From contig JAEZCN010000196.1 in NCBI GenBank assembly GCA_023433515.1, positions 1 through 15,738 of the forward strand: a DNA stretch of 15,738 bases. Reading direction: 5' to 3'. A program made the translations under genes and the position numbers. Shown here piece after piece: positions 1 through 5,940 of this stretch (position 1 is the first letter of the stretch; every line of letters begins with the position of its first letter). Source of the stretch: Pseudomonadota bacterium (GTDB lineage: Bacteria; Pseudomonadota; Gammaproteobacteria; Steroidobacterales; Steroidobacteraceae). Below the pieces are notes generated by a model. That model saw only the letters and a list, made by a program, of their open reading frames with translations, did not search any database and was not told the DNA's origin.

Positions 1-915
1 GGGCCGCGGGCGCCGCGCCGCTGCGTCGAAGTCGTGCTGCCCGACGGCGAGGTCCACAAGACCTTCGCGAACATCTCGCGGATGATGGATGTGCTGATCG
101 CCAATCGCTTCGCGCGCGATGCCTGCGTGGTCGCCCTGGGTGGCGGAATCGTGGGCGACATGTCCGGCTTTGCCGCGGCCTGTTATCAGCGCGGCATCGC
201 CTTCGTGCAGATGCCAACCACGCTGCTGGCCCAGGTGGATTCATCCGTGGGCGGCAAGACCGGGGTGAACCATCCGGGCGGCAAGAACATGATCGGCGCG
301 TTTCACCAGCCCGCGGCCGTGTTCGCGGACACGAATGCGTTGTCGACGTTGCCGGATCGCGAACTCCGGGCCGGGCTCGCCGAGGTCATCAAGTACGGCC
401 TCATCGTCGATCGCGATTTCTTCGACTGGCTCGATGCGAACGCGGAGAAACTGCTCGCGCGCGATACCGCGGCATTGACGTATGCCATCAGGCGTTCGTG
501 CGAGATCAAGGCCGAGATCGTCGCGCGCGACGAGCACGAGCGCGGCGATCGCGCGCTGCTCAACCTCGGGCACACCTTCGGTCACGCCATCGAGAGCGCC
601 ACGAACTACAGCACCTGGCTCCACGGAGAAGCGGTCGGCGCCGGCATGCTGCTGGCCGCGGATGTTTCGCAGCGACTGGGCTGGGTCAGTCCCGCCGACG
701 TGGCACGCGTGGAAAACATGCTGGCCAGGTTCGGACTGCGTACCGACGTGAGCTCGCTGTCGGCAGCCACGCTCGCCGAGAACATGAAGATCGACAAGAA
801 GGTCGCGGCGGGACGCATCCGGCTGGTGCTGCTCAAGGGCATCGGCAAGTCCGTCGTCACCGGCGAGTATGAAGACGCTGCACTGCGCGAGACGTTGCGC
901 ACTCGCTGCGGGTGA
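1..915 (+). CDS. aroB: 3-dehydroquinate synthase, 5'-truncated by the window edge
   Basis: The enzyme converts DAHP to 3-dehydroquinate, the second step of the cytosolic shikimate pathway, using NAD and a divalent metal. The reading frame is open from base 1, so the gene starts outside the window. About 60 N-terminal residues are missing compared with the usual ~360, and 304 residues are present. The fragment begins in the conserved LPDGE segment. Next come the nucleotide-binding glycine-rich stretch ALGGGIVGDMSGF, the PTTLLAQVDSSVGGKTGVN segment (substrate binding), and LAEVIKYG. The metal-ligand regions LNLGHTFGHAIE and WLHGEAVGAGM follow, with their histidines intact. The stop codon is 3 nt before the dgt start, a pairing common in gammaproteobacteria. 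No frameshift is seen. Confidence 0.97.
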   Translation, partial: GPRAPRRCVEVVLPDGEVHKTFANISRMMDVLIANRFARDACVVALGGGIVGDMSGFAAACYQRGIAFVQMPTTLLAQVDSSVGGKTGVNHPGGKNMIGAFHQPAAVFADTNALSTLPDRELRAGLAEVIKYGLIVDRDFFDWLDANAEKLLARDTAALTYAIRRSCEIKAEIVARDEHERGDRALLNLGHTFGHAIESATNYSTWLHGEAVGAGMLLAADVSQRLGWVSPADVARVENMLARFGLRTDVSSLSAATLAENMKIDKKVAAGRIRLVLLKGIGKSVVTGEYEDAALRETLRTRCG

Positions 916-918
916 GTC

Positions 919-2061
919 ATGAACGCGGGGCTCGCGTCGTACGCTGCCATCGATGAGAAGAGCCGCGGCCGACGTTATCCCGAGCCGCCACCGCGATTTC
1001 GGAGCGAATTCCAGCGCGACCGTGACCGCATCATCCATTCGAACGCGTTCCGTCGCCTCGTCTACAAGACCCAGGTGTTCGTGAACCATGAAGGCGACCT
1101 GTACCGCACGCGGATCACCCACTCGCTCGAAGTCGCGCAGATTGGCCGCACCGTCGCGCGGGCACTGTGGCTGAACGAGACGCTGACCGAGGCCATCTGT
1201 CTCGCGCACGATCTCGGCCATACCCCGTTCGGCCACGCGGGCCAGGATGCGCTCAACGAGTGCATGCGCGATTACGGCGGCTTCGAGCACAACCTGCAGT
1301 CGTTGCGAGTCGTCGATGAGCTCGAAGAGCGCTATGCCGAGTTTCCCGGCCTGAACCTCACATTCGAGTGCCGAGAAGGCGTGCTGAAACACTGCTCCGT
1401 GCAGAACGCGCGGCAGCTAGGCGACGTGGGTGAACGGTTCTTGCAGCGGACCCAACCCGGCCTCGAGGCTCAGCTGGCGAATCTCGCCGACGCCATCGCC
1501 TATAACAATCATGATGTCGACGATGGAGTGCGCGCAGGATTGATAGACGTCGACGATCTGCGGGAGGTCCGCGTTTTCGAACGATTCCACGCGGAGGTTA
1601 TCCAGCGTTACCCCGATGTTCCTTCCCGCCGACAGTTGTACGAAACCATCCGTCGCATGGTCGACTACCTGGTCAGCGATCTGATCGTTCAGGCCGAAAA
1701 GAACATAGCGGAAGCGAAGGTGGACAGTATCGATGCGGTACGCTCACAAGGACGACCGCTGATTTCGCTGAGTGACGAGGCGCTCGAAGAACATCAGGAA
1801 CTCAAGCGCTTCCTGCGTACGAAGCTCTACAATCATCCAAAGGTGAAGACCGTCATGGATGAGGCCCGCTCGACGCTCAAGACCTTGTTTGAGACGTACC
1901 TGAAGGAACCGAATCGCCTGCCAGCCGAACATCAGTTGCTAGTTAGCCGCGCGGAAGCCGAAGGCGGTATTGCCGCAAGGGCGCGTGTTGTTGCGGATTA
2001 TGTGGCGGGGATGACGGATAGGTTTGCTTTTGTCGAATACGCGCGTATCCGCGGCAGATGA
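919..2061 (+). CDS. dgt: Deoxyguanosinetriphosphate triphosphohydrolase-like HD protein
   Basis: This is a predicted HD-superfamily hydrolase that cleaves a dNTP to the deoxynucleoside and triphosphate and so trims the nucleotide pool. The 380 residues fit the shorter dGTPase-like type. Metal-ligand motifs are visible: H68 in RITHSLEV, H97-D98 in LAHDLGHTPFGH, and D199 in YNNHDVDDG. The N-terminal FQRDRDRIIHSNAFRRL and the terminal MTDRFAFVEYARIR are typical of the family. The ATG lies 3 nt after the aroB stop with a GGTGAG ribosome-binding sequence just before it, so the two genes are probably cotranscribed. GC falls in the last third of the gene (about 48-57% in sampled lines, against up to 72% in aroB), although the protein remains normal to its end. 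Which dNTP is preferred cannot be read from the sequence. Confidence 0.93.
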   Translation: MNAGLASYAAIDEKSRGRRYPEPPPRFRSEFQRDRDRIIHSNAFRRLVYKTQVFVNHEGDLYRTRITHSLEVAQIGRTVARALWLNETLTEAICLAHDLGHTPFGHAGQDALNECMRDYGGFEHNLQSLRVVDELEERYAEFPGLNLTFECREGVLKHCSVQNARQLGDVGERFLQRTQPGLEAQLANLADAIAYNNHDVDDGVRAGLIDVDDLREVRVFERFHAEVIQRYPDVPSRRQLYETIRRMVDYLVSDLIVQAEKNIAEAKVDSIDAVRSQGRPLISLSDEALEEHQELKRFLRTKLYNHPKVKTVMDEARSTLKTLFETYLKEPNRLPAEHQLLVSRAEAEGGIAARARVVADYVAGMTDRFAFVEYARIRGR

Positions 2062-2086
2062 GTGCGAGAACGATGAGGCGCAACTA

Positions 2087-2953
2087 ATGAGCGATACGTA
2101 CCGCGCACAGCTCGTGCACACCCTTCGCAAGGTGCTGAAGCCATTGGTGCGTATCCTGTTTAGAGCTGGAGTTCGGTTCGATGAGTTCATCGAACTGCTT
2201 CGCGGCATCTATGTTGAGATTGTAATCGCAGACGGACTTTCTTCAGCTAAACGGGTATCTACCTCGCGGATCTCAATTCTTAGCGGAGTGGCTAAGAAGG
2301 ATGTGGAACGTCTTGTTAGCTCAGATGAGTGGCTCAAGATTCCACTGCAGACCGACGCTCAAGCCCTGGCAGCGGTACTTCATCGGTGGCATACGGACTC
2401 GGCTTTTCTTGGACCCTACGGTGTTCCGCTTGAGTTGCCTTACAGTGGGTCGGGGAGCCGAAACTTTCTTGAGCTTGTTGCGGGATCTCCAATCCCAATG
2501 GATCCACAGAGCGCGTTCGAGCAATTGCTAAACGCTGGCATGATCGCTCGTTCTGGTGATACGCATGTGAAAGTCCTATCACGTTCTTACGTGGTGCCTG
2601 AGCCCCTATCTGCAGAGATGTTGGAATACTTCGGTACGGCGATGACAAACCTTGCGTCAACGCTTCAATACAACATGGACGCAAAATCTTCTCCGAAGCG
2701 GATCGAGCGATCTGTTTTCCCAGACGGAGGGCTTCCAGAAGAATGCATGGGCGAATTCGAGGCTTACGTTCGTGACCGTACGTACGCAATGCTGTCGGAC
2801 ATCGACGACTGGCTTGCCGCTTTGGCCAGGCGGCCCATCAAACGCCCCGAGGTGCGGATTCCAACCGGTGTCAGTGTCTTTCAGTACGTTGCGCCAGGTG
2901 ATGCAGCAATTGACTTGGAACAACACGTAATCCGAGTAGATTCGAAGACTTAG
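2087..2953 (+). CDS. DUF6502-type helix-turn-helix protein (paralogue A)
   Basis: This is a 288-residue soluble protein of unknown function that I assign to the DUF6502 group by pattern. An N-terminal helical segment (residues 8-47, LRKVLKPLVRILFRAGV...FIELLRGIYVEI) is followed by a helix-turn-helix at about 57-78 (VSTSRISILSGVAKKDVERL). Then comes the block WHTDSAFLGPYG (101-112) and a C-terminal helical region ending in DDWL (240-243). The HTH suggests DNA binding, which is inference. I chose the ATG at 2087 because GAGG at 2075-2078 sits 8 nt upstream. An in-frame ATG at 2024 would overlap dgt by 38 bases and add 21 atypical residues. The gene lies 25 nt after dgt and 135 nt before the exported repeat-protein gene, which it may regulate. 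Confidence 0.75.
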   Translation: MSDTYRAQLVHTLRKVLKPLVRILFRAGVRFDEFIELLRGIYVEIVIADGLSSAKRVSTSRISILSGVAKKDVERLVSSDEWLKIPLQTDAQALAAVLHRWHTDSAFLGPYGVPLELPYSGSGSRNFLELVAGSPIPMDPQSAFEQLLNAGMIARSGDTHVKVLSRSYVVPEPLSAEMLEYFGTAMTNLASTLQYNMDAKSSPKRIERSVFPDGGLPEECMGEFEAYVRDRTYAMLSDIDDWLAALARRPIKRPEVRIPTGVSVFQYVAPGDAAIDLEQHVIRVDSKT

Positions 2954-2986
2954 CCGCGATGTCGGCGCCTCCAGCCCGTGCTCGTT

Positions 2987-3044
2987 TTGACGCACATTCC
3001 CTTACGGGTTAACTTATCTTACGAATTGGGCAAAACGGTGTAAT
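2987..3044 (+). promoter_or_regulatory. Candidate promoter region of the SIIGTG repeat-protein gene
   Basis: The 135-base gap before the repeat-protein gene is AT-rich in its middle. It holds a TTGACG at 2987-2992 resembling a -35 box and a TGTAAT at 3039-3044 matching five of six -10 positions. The two are not correctly spaced with each other, and neither has a convincing partner, so this marks only the likeliest place for a promoter. Confidence 0.2.
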
Positions 3045-3075
3045 GTCTGTGACCTAAGTCTCAGATTCATGCATC

Positions 3076-3083
3076 GGGGCGGG
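3076..3083 (+). promoter_or_regulatory. Ribosome-binding site deciding the GTG start at 3089
   Basis: The purine-rich GGGGCGGG lies 5 nt upstream of GTG at 3089. That GTG opens directly into a signal peptide (MKYRSPSLLS...), and no in-frame ATG offers a better start, so this site fixes the start codon. Confidence 0.6.
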
Positions 3084-3088
3084 ATTAA

Positions 3089-4084
3089 GTGAAATACAGG
3101 TCTCCAAGTTTGCTATCGGGCGCGTGGCTCGGGGCACTCGCCGTGGTTGCTTCCGTAAACGTTACGTCGGCTGCGCCTAATAACCAATCAAAGTTTGGTT
3201 CTGTTGTCGCGCAAATCGAAGCGCTCGACTGCACTAACAAAACGATTCAGGTGCTCGGATTGCAGCTTCGAGCAACAGACGAATTTGTTCTCGCCACCCT
3301 CTGCGAGTCGCCATGGGATGACTCATTGCGCTACGCAGCAATCACTATTTCAAGCGACCCGGATGGGACTTTAATTGCGACCAATTTGTCTTCAATTGGA
3401 GCCTTGTACGTTCCTGGTGTTTCTCAAGTCTATCTATCCGGCGAAGTTACTGAAAGCAAGGCGGAAGTCGGTTCATTCGCGGTCCTTGGAAGCACAGCGA
3501 TTCTCTTTGATCAGGCCACGCCAAGTATGCATGAGCGGATTGAGGTGGTTGGCACGCAACCACAAATTGGCGGCGCCATTGTTGCTGCATCCGTCTCTTC
3601 ACTAACTTTCGACGCGGAATCGGGCAGCCAAGCTAATTCAATTATTGGTACCGGCATTCAAGCCGATTCGATTATAGGGACGGGAGTGTCTCGGTTATCA
3701 ATAATCGGCACAGGCGCCTCAGTAGACTCGATCATTGGAACAGGCGCGTCTATCTCCTCCATCATTGGGACGGGCGTTCAAACTGACTCGATCATCGGCA
3801 CGGGCGCTTCAGCGGACTCTATTATCGGTACAGGCGCGTCCACCTCTTCGATCATCGGAACTGGCGTTCAAGCTAGCTCGATCATTGGCACAGGCGCCTC
3901 GGTGCATTCGATCATCGGTACTGGAGCATCCACATCCTCCATTATCGGAACGGGCGTTCAAGCCAACTCGATTATCGGGACCGGCGTATCAGCACACTCA
4001 ATTATTGGTACGGGAACGTCCACGTTCTCAATTATCGGCACGGGCGTTCAGGCCAATTCGATCATCGGGACGGGAACCCTGTGA
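3089..4084 (+). CDS. Exported protein with DUF5666-like N-terminal region and 15 SIIGTG decapeptide repeats
   Basis: The protein has 331 residues. Residues 1-28 form a signal peptide with a hydrophobic core (AWLGALAVVASV) and likely cleavage after TSA, so it is exported. Residues 36-145 look beta-rich and resemble DUF5666 in pattern: two modules of the form V..I......I.V.G, for example SVVAQIEALDCTNKTIQVLG and VYLSGEVTESKAEVGSFAVLG. Two cysteines, C48 and C72, could pair after export. From residue 184 to 329 the sequence is 15 perfect SIIGTG hexapeptides, each with a variable four-residue linker, and the protein stops two residues later. There is no transmembrane tail, LPXTG or PEP-CTERM signal. 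A repetitive beta structure (solenoid or amyloid-like fibre) is a reasonable inference, but function is unknown. The neighbours on both sides are putative DNA-binding DUF6502-type proteins. The start is GTG. Confidence 0.8.
   Translation: MKYRSPSLLSGAWLGALAVVASVNVTSAAPNNQSKFGSVVAQIEALDCTNKTIQVLGLQLRATDEFVLATLCESPWDDSLRYAAITISSDPDGTLIATNLSSIGALYVPGVSQVYLSGEVTESKAEVGSFAVLGSTAILFDQATPSMHERIEVVGTQPQIGGAIVAASVSSLTFDAESGSQANSIIGTGIQADSIIGTGVSRLSIIGTGASVDSIIGTGASISSIIGTGVQTDSIIGTGASADSIIGTGASTSSIIGTGVQASSIIGTGASVHSIIGTGASTSSIIGTGVQANSIIGTGVSAHSIIGTGTSTFSIIGTGVQANSIIGTGTL
3638..4075 (+). repeat. Tandem 30-bp coding repeat, 15 units of SIIGTG-xxxx
   Basis: Fifteen units start exactly every 30 bases from 3638 to 4058, each encoding SIIGTG plus four variable residues. 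The hexapeptide is invariant, yet its codons vary freely: Ser is TCA, TCG, TCC or TCT, Ile is ATT, ATC or ATA, and the first Gly of the hexapeptide (after the two Ile) uses all four codons. The linkers show a second period: those starting VQ occur in units 5, 8, 11 and 14, so the higher-order unit is 90 bp (30 residues). An IQ linker follows unit 1, one unit out of phase. Confidence 0.97.
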
Positions 4085-4156
4085 ATCTAAGCCTCGGCAC
4101 CGGTATTAGCCCTCCATAGCAGCGACTGTTCCCTCACACGAACGATGCAACTTCAA

Positions 4157-4174
4157 GCGACTAGCTCTAGTCGC
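4157..4174. repeat. Perfect inverted repeat in the gap before the DUF6502-like pair
   Basis: GCGACTAG-CT-CTAGTCGC is a perfect inverted repeat with 8-base arms and a 2-base centre. It lies 73 bases after the repeat-protein stop and 110 bases before the next start. No T-run follows, so it is not a standard terminator. It could be a dyad operator for an HTH protein or an RNA hairpin with a six-base stem. The rest of the 200-base gap (4085-4284) shows no convincing promoter. Confidence 0.5.
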
Positions 4175-4284
4175 AATCAGGATCGCGTGGAAGGCGAAAA
4201 ACGGCAAGCCGAATAATTGGTGCATTTGACCAGAAACTCACTCCGATCAAATTTTCAGCGGCATTGCGTCAAACTGCACGCTGA

Positions 4285-5169
4285 ATGAATATCCTCGACC
4301 GATCCATGGTCGGCAGGCGCTCAAAAAATAAGCTGACCCATTCAAGGGCGCGCTATCCGAACAGGCGTAGCACTTCTTCGGAACTCGACAAAAACTTAGA
4401 ACAAGTACTGGCAAGTTTGGCGCACTTGCTCGTGGCGTCCGGATACGGATTCCACCATGCGATGAGAATGGCCAAGCGAGCATTCATTGACGCCGCACGC
4501 AATGTCGAGGGAAATTCTAAGCGAATGTCTACGGCGAGAATCGCCGCAACTACTGGGCTTACCCGCACGGAAGTTTCTCGCATCCTGCGAACTAGCGATA
4601 AGACCGCCGATCGACGACCACAAAATCGTGTCGCACAAGTTGTGCACGGATGGCTAACTGATAGTCGCTACTCAAAGGGCTCCCGCATCAGTCACGCACT
4701 GCCATACGAAGGCAAGGCTCGCAGCTTCACCGCTCTCGTAAAGTCTTACAGCGGAGACATCCCTGCTAGGGCAATGCTTCGAGAGATGGTGCGCATGGGC
4801 ATAGTTCGAGAAATTTCTGGTGGAACTATTCGACTAGTTCGTACGGACAGCAGGATCCCTCGAGCAGCCATTCATGCGATGCGAGCGATCTCGCCGTGGG
4901 TGAATCAAATTTCAATATTTGGTCAAGAAACTCAAGCAATTGAGTTGACCTCGAATACAAACCATATTCGATTGCGCTTTGACTCAATTCCCCAGCTGCT
5001 TGCAGCCGTTCGTCTTCTCGACGAAAAGAAGGCAGCCTTCCTCGAAGGCATTTCTGAACTTGGAGGCTTTCCGGTAAGCCGGGGGAAATATCCAATGGAA
5101 GTGACAGTCGCAATCGCTGCAGCGAAACCCGCAGAGGCGACTGCGAGCAAACTCAAACGCAAGAGGTAG
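4285..5169 (+). CDS. DUF6502-like helix-turn-helix protein (paralogue B)
   Basis: This is a 294-residue protein of unknown function related to the gene at 2087. It has a basic N-terminus (residues 9-28), then a helical segment (LEQVLASLAHLLVASGYGFHHAM, about 38-60). A clear helix-turn-helix follows at 81-102 (MSTARIAATTGLTRTEVSRIL) and aligns with the one in paralogue A. The family block at 120-150 is degenerate: WLTDSRY stands where paralogue A has WHTDSAF, and the GP.G part is lost. The C-terminal half does not align well with paralogue A. The protein ends in a basic Ala/Lys tail (KPAEATASKLKRKR). The start is uncertain, because no strong ribosome-binding site precedes ATG 4285 and ATG 4306 is in frame. 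The stop lies 4 nt before the next gene, so the two are cotranscribed. DNA binding is inferred. Confidence 0.7.
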   Translation: MNILDRSMVGRRSKNKLTHSRARYPNRRSTSSELDKNLEQVLASLAHLLVASGYGFHHAMRMAKRAFIDAARNVEGNSKRMSTARIAATTGLTRTEVSRILRTSDKTADRRPQNRVAQVVHGWLTDSRYSKGSRISHALPYEGKARSFTALVKSYSGDIPARAMLREMVRMGIVREISGGTIRLVRTDSRIPRAAIHAMRAISPWVNQISIFGQETQAIELTSNTNHIRLRFDSIPQLLAAVRLLDEKKAAFLEGISELGGFPVSRGKYPMEVTVAIAAAKPAEATASKLKRKR

Positions 5170-5173
5170 AACC

Positions 5174-5938
5174 ATGCGACCGAAAAGACAAATGGAGGTC
5201 GAGACTAACAAACATTTGCAGAATGCGATTATTCGAATGCTTGAATTGAAGCTAAAGAGTGGCGCTTCGGCGCAGGAGGTCCGCGCTTTCCTTGACGGCT
5301 GTCTATCGCGAGCATTAACGCTTTATTCAGCGAGCGGTCCGCTCCCGAATATTGATCTCTACGGATTGGGGGCGATCCTGCGCAGCTGGCACTCTGAGAC
5401 CGAATATCTGGGTCCTGACGGGCATCCCCGGCCGCTTCAAGCAAGAGAGTTGCGAAAGCTGACGACGCTTCACTTCGGAAAGGGCGAGTTCCAATCCGTT
5501 TGCGCCAGATTAGTTGCAAGCGATTTAATCAAGCGACACGGAGCGCGAAGTTGGTTACCTGCAGCACGATATGCGCTTGTCCCCAAGCCCACGACCGAAC
5601 TTCTTTCTCACATGGCGGAAGGAGTTGGGAGGCTCGCAGAAACTGTCATGCGAAACACAGAAACGCGCCGCAGAGAGGATCTCTTGTTTGAGCGTGGGTG
5701 CAAGGTCTATCGATTGCCTACTGGGCATGCTAGAGGCTTTCGAGAGTACCTGCAGAAGCAGGGGATGGCCTTCTTGACGGCAGTTGACGATTGGCTCGAG
5801 TCTCGAGTAGTTCGAGCCAATAACACAAGGGTGAAGACTTGCTCTGCTGGTGCCTTCGCGTTCGGCTATATCGACGATGGCAAAGTCGTGCGCCGACGAT
5901 CGCTAACAAGAAAGAAGGCGGCGAGAAAGCGTGTTTAA
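5174..5938 (+). CDS. DUF6502-like protein lacking the helix-turn-helix (paralogue C)
   Basis: This 254-residue protein of unknown function shares the family's N-terminal helical segment (14-48), the block SWHSETEYLGPDGHP (71-85) and the C-terminal layout ending in AVDDWLE (203-209). These match WHTDSAFLGPYG and DIDDWLA of paralogue A. Between the first helix region and the WH block only about 16 residues remain where paralogue A has about 50, and the lost part is exactly the HTH. A plausible role is partner or antagonist of paralogue B, which is inference. The tail is strongly basic (RRRSLTRKKAARKRV). AAGAGG at the end of paralogue B serves as ribosome-binding site for ATG 5174. The stop is 2 nt from the convergent fadD stop, with no hairpin between them. 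Confidence 0.68.
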   Translation: MRPKRQMEVETNKHLQNAIIRMLELKLKSGASAQEVRAFLDGCLSRALTLYSASGPLPNIDLYGLGAILRSWHSETEYLGPDGHPRPLQARELRKLTTLHFGKGEFQSVCARLVASDLIKRHGARSWLPAARYALVPKPTTELLSHMAEGVGRLAETVMRNTETRRREDLLFERGCKVYRLPTGHARGFREYLQKQGMAFLTAVDDWLESRVVRANNTRVKTCSAGAFAFGYIDDGKVVRRRSLTRKKAARKRV

Positions 5939-5940
5939 AG

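Larger units (their letters stand above)
2062..5940. other. Low-GC accessory block (putative genomic island)
   Basis: Sampled lines in this stretch give 45-50% GC by hand count, against roughly 58-72% in aroB and ybbP. Codon choice is also more A/T-tolerant at third positions. The block lies between dgt and fadD and carries only four genes: three DUF6502-type proteins and one exported repeat protein. No integrase, transposase, tRNA gene or clear flanking repeat is visible, so transfer is inferred from composition and content only. The right edge is sharp: the last gene stops 2 bases before the fadD stop codon. The left edge is blurred into the 3' end of dgt. Confidence 0.6.

Noticed and set aside
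241..1392. A 383-codon open frame on the minus strand across aroB and dgt
   Set aside because: It is antisense to two well-conserved enzymes and its product is Arg/Gly/Val-rich without motifs, as expected from a high-GC shadow frame.
3638..4075. CRISPR array
   Set aside because: The 30-base period has no separate spacers. It is a coding tandem repeat in one frame with synonymous variation, and no cas gene is present.
4210..4235. Another SIIGTG remnant (ATAATTGGTGCA near 4215)
   Set aside because: It gives only IIGA in a different frame and phase, which is too short to separate from chance.
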